From Chryseobacterium indoltheticum (lineage in GTDB: Bacteria; Bacteroidota; Bacteroidia; Flavobacteriales; Weeksellaceae): a stretch of DNA of 64,000 nt. How positions within the stretch are numbered: position 1 is the stretch's first letter; each line of letters opens with the position of its first letter. The DNA lies in the NCBI RefSeq assembly GCF_003815915.1, contig NZ_CP033929.1, forward strand, positions 124,001 through 188,000, given 5' to 3'. Made by a program: the position numbers and the translations under genes. The notes beneath the pieces are model-generated. The model had not been told where the DNA came from and ran no database searches. It saw only the letters and a program-made list of their open reading frames with translations. This document shows, one piece after another, positions 57,818 to 64,000 of this stretch.

Positions 57818-59020
57818 ATGAGTATTTCCGGGAAAAAGATTCTCATTGCCGTTTCTGGCGGAATAGCTGCTTATAAAATTCATTTCCTCATCAGAGACTT
57901 GATAAAGAAAGGAGCAGAAGTTCAGGTAATCATGTCTTCTGATGCAGAACATTTTGTTACTAAACTTAGTCTTTCAACGCTTTCAAAAAAACCTGTGTAC
58001 ACAGAATTTTATAGTGATAACGGAACATGGAACAGCCATGTCGAAATGGCACTTTGGGCAGATCTAATGATTGTCGCTCCCTGTACGGCAAATACTCTGG
58101 CAAAAATGATTCACGGGATTTGTGATAATCTTTTGATTGCGACATATATGTCGGCAAAATGCCCGGTTTTCATTGCTCCTGCGATGGATTTGGATATGTA
58201 TCAACATCCTTCAACCAAAAATAACCTAAAACTTGCCGAAGAATTTGGTCACACAGTAATTCCTGCTGAAAGTGGAGAATTGGCAAGTGGTTTAGTTGGG
58301 CAAGGGAGAATGGCTGAGCCGGAAACCATTGCCCGAATGATAGAAGAGCATTTTAGTTCTGATCAAAAAAAATCTTTGGGAGGAAAAACAGTTTTAATTA
58401 CTGCCGGACCAACGTATGAAGCTATTGATCCTGTTCGTTTTATTGGAAATCACTCTTCAGGAAAAATGGGTTTTTCTTTAGCTGAAGAGGCTGCAAAAAG
58501 AGGCGCCAAAGTGATTCTAATTTCAGGGCCAAGCTCTTTGAAACCGAAACATGAAAATATCAATTTACACCGAATTACATCGGCAAAAGAAATGCTCGAT
58601 AAAGTTTTAGAATATTATGATACGATCGACATAGGAATTGCAAGTGCCGCAGTTGCAGACTACGCTCCGAAAGTGGTGGCTTCAGAAAAGATTAAAAAGA
58701 ATGAAGATACTTTTACGATTGAGCTCATTAAAAATCCGGATATTCTGAAAACAATGGGCGAAAAAAAAGCACATCAGTTTTTGGTAGGATTTGCTTTGGA
58801 AACTCAAAACGAAGAAAAAAATGCGAAAGGAAAACTGGCCAAGAAAAATTTGGATATGATAGTTTTGAATTCGCTACGTGATGAAGGAGCCGGTTTCAAA
58901 AACGACACCAACAAAATAAAGATATTTACAAAAAACGAGAAAATAGAATTTGATTTAAAATCAAAAGAAAATGTCGCTAAAGATATTCTCGATTGTATTG
59001 AAGCTCAGTATTTAAAATAA
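57818..59020 (+). CDS. coaBC: bifunctional phosphopantothenoylcysteine decarboxylase / phosphopantothenate-cysteine ligase CoaBC
   Basis: 400 residues. The CoaC half (about 1-180) begins KILIAVSGGIAAYKIHFLIR, with the catalytic His in WNSHVEMALWADLMIVAPCT and the flavin-loop AMDLDMYQHPST. The CoaB half starts GGKTVLITAGPTYEAIDPVR and includes FIGNHSSGKMGFSLAEEAA and AVADYAPKVVASEKIKK. Together they make 4'-phosphopantetheine in CoA synthesis. Normal length and order. Confidence 0.97.
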   Translation: MSISGKKILIAVSGGIAAYKIHFLIRDLIKKGAEVQVIMSSDAEHFVTKLSLSTLSKKPVYTEFYSDNGTWNSHVEMALWADLMIVAPCTANTLAKMIHGICDNLLIATYMSAKCPVFIAPAMDLDMYQHPSTKNNLKLAEEFGHTVIPAESGELASGLVGQGRMAEPETIARMIEEHFSSDQKKSLGGKTVLITAGPTYEAIDPVRFIGNHSSGKMGFSLAEEAAKRGAKVILISGPSSLKPKHENINLHRITSAKEMLDKVLEYYDTIDIGIASAAVADYAPKVVASEKIKKNEDTFTIELIKNPDILKTMGEKKAHQFLVGFALETQNEEKNAKGKLAKKNLDMIVLNSLRDEGAGFKNDTNKIKIFTKNEKIEFDLKSKENVAKDILDCIEAQYLK

Positions 59021-59058
59021 ATGTTATAAATTTCCGTTTTCAACTTTTAATTTGTCAA

Positions 59059-59958
59059 ATGAAAAAAATAATCATACTTTTTCTTCTCATCGCATTTAAT
59101 TTTGGTTTTTCTCAGGAAATTCTGGCTACAGTTCAGGTGAACTCTCAACAATTGGGAGGGAGTAATACCCAGGTTTTTAAAGCTTTGGAAAAAAGTCTCA
59201 GAGATTTTATCAACAACACGAGCTGGACCGGTAAAAAACTTCAGAATTTCGAAAAAATAAAATCAAATATCTCGATTGTTCTTAGCGAAAGAGAAGGAAA
59301 CAGATTTAAAGGAGTTATAGTTGTTCAGGCTGTTCGCCCTGTATTTAACAGTTCATATGAATCTCCGCTTTTAAACCTTCAGGATACTCGGTTTGGTTTC
59401 GAATATGCGGAAAACGAAAATCTGATATTTAATGAAAGACAGTTTTCGGGGAAAAACTTAATTGATGTGATCAGCTTTTATGTCTATCTTATTTTAGGTT
59501 ACGATGCAGACAGTTTTCAGTCGATGGGCGGAACGCAGTGGTTTTCAAAAGCGCAACAGATTGCCCAAAATTCTCAGAACAGAAATTATGAAGGTTGGAA
59601 TCAAATCAACGAGCCCAGAAGCCGTTCTATTTTAATCGGCGAGATTCTTAATCCGAATATGAGCCAATTGCGTTCAACAATCTACACCTATCACAGAGCG
59701 GGTTTAGACGGATTGTTTAATCAGGATCAAACACAGGCCAAGAAAATTATCTTTGATGCTTTGATGCAGCTTAAAACTTACGAAAACTCTTTCCAGCAGA
59801 ATTATTTCTTCAATCTTTTTATGGATACTAAAGCTGATGAAATATTCAATATTTTCAATTCTGGCAATAATGGAGCGGTAAACATCAGTGCTTTGAAGCA
59901 ACAGATGATTATTTTCTCACCAAAGAACACAGAATCCAGATGGAATAAGTGGAAGTAA
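59059..59958 (+). CDS. DUF4835 family exported protein
   Basis: 299 residues. Signal peptide MKKIIILFLLIAFNFGFSQ. The family core is TVQVNSQQLGGSNTQVFKAL then LRDFINNTSWTGKKLQNFEK, with DSFQSMGGTQWFSKAQQIAQ in the middle and a basic C-terminus. Function is unknown; in Flavobacteriia it is regularly found between coaBC and recN, as here. Gap to coaBC 38 bases. Confidence 0.92.
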   Translation: MKKIIILFLLIAFNFGFSQEILATVQVNSQQLGGSNTQVFKALEKSLRDFINNTSWTGKKLQNFEKIKSNISIVLSEREGNRFKGVIVVQAVRPVFNSSYESPLLNLQDTRFGFEYAENENLIFNERQFSGKNLIDVISFYVYLILGYDADSFQSMGGTQWFSKAQQIAQNSQNRNYEGWNQINEPRSRSILIGEILNPNMSQLRSTIYTYHRAGLDGLFNQDQTQAKKIIFDALMQLKTYENSFQQNYFFNLFMDTKADEIFNIFNSGNNGAVNISALKQQMIIFSPKNTESRWNKWK

Positions 59959-59970
59959 CAGGCATAATTC

Positions 59971-60000
59971 TTGAATTCTGACTTCTAAATTTTATATTTG
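59971..60000 (+). promoter_or_regulatory. promoter TTG-N19-TATATTTG before recN
   Basis: TTG at 59971-59973, 19 bases, then TATATTTG at 59993-60000. It puts the RNA start about 20-25 bases before the recN ATG, so recN can be expressed apart from the upstream genes. Confidence 0.75.
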
Positions 60001-60029
60001 CAGTAACAAACGTAATCTGCCTCTGATCT

Positions 60030-61679
60030 ATGCTTTCAAGAATCTACATTAAAAATTTTGCCCTTATCGATGCTCTCGAAGTATCTTTAAAAAACGGTTT
60101 ACAGGTAATTACCGGTGAAACAGGTGCGGGTAAATCGATTATTCTCGGTGCTCTTCGATTGATCTTGGGTGAAAGAGCAGATATAAAATCAATTTCAAAA
60201 ACTGAAGAAAAAAGTATTGTTGAGACCGAATTTGAACTGAACAACCAGTTTAAAAAATTCTTTATCGAAAATGATCTCGATTACGAGCATCAGACCATTA
60301 TAAGACGTGAAATCTTGCCTTCAGGGAAATCAAGAGCTTTTATTAACGATGTTCCGGTCACTTTGGATATTTTGAGAGAGCTGACTTCTCAGTTGATCGA
60401 CATTCATTCTCAGTTTGAAACGTCAAATCTTTTTACTTCAGAATATCAGTTTAAAATCATCGACGGACTTTCAGATAACAAAAACCTGATTGAAAATTAT
60501 CAGCACGATTTTTATGAATTCCAGTCTTTAAAAACTCAGCTTAAAAAATTTCAGACCCAACTTTCAGAAAACACTAAAGAAAGTGATTACAAGCAATTTC
60601 TTTTGAGTGAGCTGGAAGATCTGAAAATGGATGATGTAAACTATGAAGATCTACAGAATCAGCTTTCCGTACAGGAAAATGCAGGCATGATTTCTGAAAA
60701 TCTGGCTCAGCTTCTGTCAAGATTTCATCAGGAAGAAATAGGAATTCTTTCCTTTTTTAATGAAGCAAAATCTAAACTTTCTAAAATCTCTGAGGTATCA
60801 ACAAGCTTCGCAGAACTTAGCGAACGATTTGAAACATCATTTGTGGAAATCAAAGATATCATTTCGGAGCTGGAAGATGAAGCCGATAGAATTGAAATTA
60901 ATCCTGAAACTTTAGCTCAACTTTTAGAATTTAATAATAAAGTAAACAGTCTTTTCCTAAAACACAATGTTACTGATATTGAAGATTTAAAGGAAATAAG
61001 AGATCAGCTTTCGGGCGAACAGAAAGGAACAGCAGAAATTGAGACCAATATTGCACAAATTCTTGAAAACATTTCTAAAAAAGAAAAATCACTGGAATCT
61101 TTAAGCCAGAAACTTTCAAAAAACAGAAAGAAAAGCATTCCTGTTTTCATTAAAAAAGCAGAAGATTTGCTTAAAAAACTCGGTTTAGAAAAAGCTAAAG
61201 TTGATATTGAAATTACTGAAGCTTCAGAATACAATCAGTTTGGTAAAGAAAATATTCAATTATTATTTCAGGCCAATTCAGGATTTCCTTTAAAACCCAT
61301 TCAAACCGCTATTTCAGGTGGTGAAAGATCTCGTGTAATGCTTGCTGTGAAAAAGATCATTGCCGAAAGCGATGAACTTCCGACTTTGATTTTAGACGAA
61401 ATTGATACCGGAGTTTCCGGAAAAGTAGCTGAAGAGATAGGAAATTTAATGCGCCAAATGTCTGAAGATATGCAGCTGATCGTTATTTCTCATTTGGCAC
61501 AGGTTGCCGCAAAAGGAAATGACAATTACAAAGTTGTAAAACAGGATATTAACGGTAAAACCCAATCAACCATTATCCCTCTCAATGATGAGGAAAAACT
61601 GAACGAAATTGCACAGCTCATATCCGGAAGTAAAATCACTGAAGCGGCATTAACGCAGGCGAAAGAGCTGATTGGATAA
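60030..61679 (+). CDS. recN: DNA repair protein RecN
   Basis: 549 residues, an SMC-like ATPase of double-strand break repair. Walker A GETGAGKS (29-36), long central coiled coil, ABC-type signature ISGGERSRVMLAVKKII and Walker B TLILDEIDTGVSG. Terminator hairpin at 61702-61729. Confidence 0.97.
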   Translation: MLSRIYIKNFALIDALEVSLKNGLQVITGETGAGKSIILGALRLILGERADIKSISKTEEKSIVETEFELNNQFKKFFIENDLDYEHQTIIRREILPSGKSRAFINDVPVTLDILRELTSQLIDIHSQFETSNLFTSEYQFKIIDGLSDNKNLIENYQHDFYEFQSLKTQLKKFQTQLSENTKESDYKQFLLSELEDLKMDDVNYEDLQNQLSVQENAGMISENLAQLLSRFHQEEIGILSFFNEAKSKLSKISEVSTSFAELSERFETSFVEIKDIISELEDEADRIEINPETLAQLLEFNNKVNSLFLKHNVTDIEDLKEIRDQLSGEQKGTAEIETNIAQILENISKKEKSLESLSQKLSKNRKKSIPVFIKKAEDLLKKLGLEKAKVDIEITEASEYNQFGKENIQLLFQANSGFPLKPIQTAISGGERSRVMLAVKKIIAESDELPTLILDEIDTGVSGKVAEEIGNLMRQMSEDMQLIVISHLAQVAAKGNDNYKVVKQDINGKTQSTIIPLNDEEKLNEIAQLISGSKITEAALTQAKELIG

Positions 61680-61701
61680 ATCAATTCTCTCAATAAAACA
61701 C

Positions 61702-61729
61702 AAAGACTTCTGTTTATTCAGAAGTCTTT
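61702..61729. terminator. terminator after recN
   Basis: AAAGACTTCTG and CAGAAGTCTTT around six bases followed by T residues. It separates recN from the converging radical SAM gene. Confidence 0.85.
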
Positions 61730-61754
61730 TTTTATCTAAATGAAGCTTAAATAA

Positions 61755-62798
61755 TCAAAACAATTTCAGCTGCTGCTCTTTAGTTCCGGTAAAACCGTCA
61801 GTAGAAAGTTTTGGAAATTCTTTCTCGTCAAAAAACTTTTTTCTTCCTATTTTGAACGTATTGTGAATCATTTCTGCAATATTTCCACTTCCTTTTTGTC
61901 TTTCAAAATACCTTTTGTCACCTAAATTTCCGCCTCGCATAGAACGGATTAAATTTAAAACCTTCTGTGCCCTATCCGGAAACTGAGCCTCAATCCATTT
62001 TACAAAAACAGGCTCTACCGTATCATTAAGCCTGACTAAAGTATAACCAAAACTTTGAGCTCCTGCATCAGAAATTGATTTTAAAATGCTCAACGGCTCA
62101 TCGCTGTTCAACCCTGGAATAATAGGAGCCACCATAACATGAACGGGGATATTGTTTTCAGAAAGAACTTCGATTGCCTTCAGTTTATTGTTTGCCGTAC
62201 TTGTTCTGGGTTCCATCTTCCTGCGCAAATCTTCATTGATTGTCGGGATGCTCAATGATACAGAAACTAAATTTTGCTCCGCCAGAGGCTTCAGGATATC
62301 CAGATCACGCAGAACCAAAGCATTTTTTGTCAAAACGTTTACCGGATGCCTGTAATCCAGGCAAACCTTTAACAATTGTCTGGTGATTTCAAATTGTCTT
62401 TCTGCCGGCTGATAACAATCGGTGTTTCCCGACATTAAAATGGGTTCAGGTTTATAGCCTCTCTTTCTGAAAAATTTCTCCAATAATTCGGGAGCATTTT
62501 TCTTGACCATGATCTTTCTTTCAAAATCAATTCCGGCACTGTAGCCCCAGTATTCGTGGGTTGGTCTCGCAAAGCAATAAGAACATCCATGTTCACAACC
62601 CTGATAAGGATTCATCGAGTATTCCATCGGTAAATCTTCGCTTTTAACCTGATTAACAATCGTTTTGGGAAATACTTCGGTAAAAGAAGTTTTTATGATG
62701 TCGAAATCTTCATCTTCAGGCTCAAAAGTAAATCTGTCGAAACGGTTAATTACATTTCGCTGAGCACCTTGTCCTTTTATGATATTTTCGTTCTGCAT
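61755..62798 (-). CDS. PA0069-family radical SAM protein (SplB-like)
   Basis: 347 residues. The cluster motif is CxxxCxxC in NPYQGCEHGCSYCFARPTHEY (Cys68, Cys72, Cys75), with ISTNTDCYQPAE-like MSGNTDCYQPAERQFEITRQ following. The family is related to spore photoproduct lyase but its substrate is unknown. Length is normal. Confidence 0.9.
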   Translation of the reverse strand: MQNENIIKGQGAQRNVINRFDRFTFEPEDEDFDIIKTSFTEVFPKTIVNQVKSEDLPMEYSMNPYQGCEHGCSYCFARPTHEYWGYSAGIDFERKIMVKKNAPELLEKFFRKRGYKPEPILMSGNTDCYQPAERQFEITRQLLKVCLDYRHPVNVLTKNALVLRDLDILKPLAEQNLVSVSLSIPTINEDLRRKMEPRTSTANNKLKAIEVLSENNIPVHVMVAPIIPGLNSDEPLSILKSISDAGAQSFGYTLVRLNDTVEPVFVKWIEAQFPDRAQKVLNLIRSMRGGNLGDKRYFERQKGSGNIAEMIHNTFKIGRKKFFDEKEFPKLSTDGFTGTKEQQLKLF

Positions 62799-62869
62799 TT
62801 CTATGTAAAATTATAAAGCTTTGTTTTAAAAATAATAAGTTTTACGACAAAAGTTTTCCACAAAAAAAA

Positions 62870-62896
62870 TCCAACACCAAAAATTTGGATGCCGGA
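62870..62896 (-). terminator. hairpin terminator
   Basis: Minus-strand TCCGGCATCC pairs with GGTGTTGGA allowing G-T pairs, followed by eight T residues, after the small gene at 62926. Confidence 0.6.
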
Positions 62897-62925
62897 CTTC
62901 AAAAATCTATATCTATTTATTACTT

Positions 62926-63117
62926 TTATTTGAATGCGTAGAACTCAATACCATGATCGTCATCATCATTTTTTCTATCAAAATGTCTGTGATGATCAGA
63001 ATAGTACTCGTTATATTTTTTATGTTTTTTACCTAAAATTTTCTTTACGCTTAAAAAACTTAATACCGCCAAAAGGCCAACTCCTCCTGCCAGTAAAACT
63101 CCAACTTCTTTTTTCAT
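62926..63117 (-). CDS. small single-pass membrane protein, hypothetical
   Basis: 63 residues: one membrane segment (VGVLLAGGVGLLAVLSFLSV, about 5-24) then a basic stretch (KKILGKKHKKYNEYY) and a His/Asp-rich tail (SDHHRHFDRKNDDDDHG), possibly metal binding. No family recognised. The start is a clean ATG followed by Lys-Lys-Glu. It is terminated by the adjacent hairpin. Confidence 0.55.
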   Translation of the reverse strand: MKKEVGVLLAGGVGLLAVLSFLSVKKILGKKHKKYNEYYSDHHRHFDRKNDDDDHGIEFYAFK

Positions 63118-63262
63118 TTTTTTTACGATTTGTATTTTTATATCAAATAGTATACCTATTTATATTTATGTAATAAAAATTTTCGTTAAATCTACATCTA
63201 TATTTTGTTAATATATACTTCATTATGGTTTAATAATTGTAGTATAAACTAAAAATATTATT

Positions 63263-63607
63263 ATGGAACATTCAGAAAATAACGACCAAATGACAACCCT
63301 GAGTCAGGTTATGGAAACCCTGCGAAAAAGAGGGGTTCACAAAGAATTCAGAATGAATGATGAATGTCAAATGAAGTATGATAACTCTGAAAAAAACTAT
63401 ACTCCAGAGGAATTATTAATCCTGAAAACATACCGTTTTGAAGGCGACAGTAATCCGGATGATAACGTTGCCTTGTATGTATTGCAGGATAATGAACAAA
63501 ATTTAGGAATTATCATTGATTCTTATGGTGCAGACAGCAATTATTCAGGTGAAGAATTTGACACTTTCCTTCGTGCTATTCCGATTCAGGAAAGCGACGA
63601 ATACTAA
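63263..63607 (+). CDS. hypothetical small acidic protein
   Basis: 114 residues, acidic, no membrane segment. Recurrent features are QVMETLRKRGVHKEFRMNDE at the N-terminus and ALYVLQDNEQNLGIIIDSYG in the middle, with DTFLRAIP near the end. Looks like a phosphoribosylpyrophosphate-unrelated small soluble protein of unknown role. AT-rich 150-base upstream gap without other genes. Confidence 0.7.
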   Translation: MEHSENNDQMTTLSQVMETLRKRGVHKEFRMNDECQMKYDNSEKNYTPEELLILKTYRFEGDSNPDDNVALYVLQDNEQNLGIIIDSYGADSNYSGEEFDTFLRAIPIQESDEY

Positions 63608-63635
63608 ATAAAAATTTATTTTAAATATAGAATCC

Positions 63636-63657
63636 CCCGAAATTATTCAGTTTCGGG
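63636..63657. terminator. hairpin terminator
   Basis: CCCGAAA and TTTCGGG around eight bases then a T run; ends the gene at 63263 and overlaps the 3' end of the next minus-strand gene. Confidence 0.75.
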
Positions 63658-64000
63658 TTTTTCTTTTTTCTTGAATATCTTTTTAAACAGTTCTTTCTTT
63701 TCTTTTGATGTTTCAGTTTTCTTTTCCTCAGTTGGCGTATCTGTATTGGTTTTAGGTGTCGCTAATTCTTTGGAAATATCTTGCTTGGCCTGCTTCACAG
63801 AATTTTTCACATCTTTTACACTACCTTTTACATCCTTTACGGTATTTACTGCTCCTTCAACGGTTTTTTTAGTTTTGTCTATATTGATACCGATCAATGT
63901 TTTCTTCAAACCGTCTTCAATCCCTTTCCAGAACATATTGAAAAAAGATTTTGTAGGATCTCTTTCTACTCCTTCCACGATAACAGATTCGGGAAGTTTA
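63643..64000 (-). CDS. C-terminal part of a larger protein (possibly AsmA/DUF748-like), 5' end outside window
   Basis: The frame is open through the right edge, so this is a partial gene; a GTG at 63978 is internal. The edge-side part reads LPESVIVEGVERDPTKSFFN then MFWKGIEDGLKKTLIGIN, a pattern similar to C-termini of AsmA/DUF748-type envelope proteins. Then comes a Lys/Val/Asp-rich helical repeat (NTVKDVKGSVKDVKNSVKQA) and a highly charged tail. The family suggestion is weak. Confidence 0.55.
   Translation of the reverse strand, partial: KLPESVIVEGVERDPTKSFFNMFWKGIEDGLKKTLIGINIDKTKKTVEGAVNTVKDVKGSVKDVKNSVKQAKQDISKELATPKTNTDTPTEEKKTETSKEKKELFKKIFKKKEKPETE

Overview
The window reads as a chromosomal segment of a Bacteroidota, class Flavobacteriia, most likely Chryseobacterium or a close relative in Weeksellaceae. 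The DNA is AT-rich. Promoters follow the Bacteroidota pattern TTG-N17-22-TAnnTTTG, Shine-Dalgarno sites are mostly absent, and lineage-typical families are present (GLPGLI, DUF4251, DUF4835, DUF5686, flavobacterial RpoZ). A true tryptophanase also fits the indole-positive Chryseobacterium group. The genus assignment is inference, because no 16S gene is present.

Layout. 1-6.4 kb: the 3' end of pgi, a small toxin-antitoxin pair, folD, queE, a polyprenyl-phosphate sugar transferase, and an mlaE-mlaF lipid-transport pair overlapping a beta-barrel gene. 6.4-10.1 kb: an M48 protease lipoprotein, a DUF4251 lipoprotein, meaB and two tandem cytochrome-c-like lipoproteins. 10.3-15.2 kb (minus strand): rtcB, a nucleotidyltransferase-like gene, prfH, a TPR gene, a lipoprotein gene and a dipeptide epimerase gene; the core is an RNA-ligase/ribosome-rescue module. 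15.3-17 kb: an IS110-family element with a candidate bridge-RNA stem, then a short autonomous transcription unit with a 25-codon ORF. 17-24.8 kb: methylmalonyl-CoA mutase, prolyl oligopeptidase, and a GLPGLI gene lying between a duplicated 3' end of a 2-oxoglutarate oxygenase gene and the intact gene. 24.9-33 kb: menD, pabC/pabB, an AI-2E-type transporter, uvrB. 33-36.7 kb: a BlaR1/BlaI-type sensor pair with a clear operator over its promoter, and a PQQ-type sugar dehydrogenase. 36.8-46.7 kb: tnaA, miaE, an acyltransferase, a zinc-protease lipoprotein, a second GLPGLI gene, rplU-rpmA, and a DUF5686 outer-membrane protein. 46.9-48.8 kb: two intact tRNA-Asn genes followed by four tandem units, each a broken GIY-YIG nuclease gene running in frame into a defective tRNA-Asn copy. 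48.9-64 kb: rseP, a nitrilase-family gene, an S41 protease, rnpA-tcdA-tatD, a TetR regulator with a palindromic candidate operator, bamD-rpoZ-coaBC-DUF4835-recN, a PA0069-type radical SAM gene, and a partial gene at the right edge.

Working together. Most genes are housekeeping: folate and pAB synthesis (folD, pabB, pabC), menaquinone (menD), queuosine (queE), CoA (coaBC), translation (rplU, rpmA, rnpA, tRNA-Asn, miaE, tcdA), DNA repair (uvrB, recN) and envelope biogenesis (bamD, rseP, mlaEF, DUF5686). Propionate metabolism is represented by methylmalonyl-CoA mutase and its chaperone MeaB about 8 kb apart.

The least ordinary features are the GIY-YIG/tRNA-Asn array, the rtcB-prfH operon with its unexplained nucleotidyltransferase-like partner, the IS110 element beside it, and the small transcript at 16.74-16.94 kb. 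All calls are from reading the sequence; no searches or folding programs were run.
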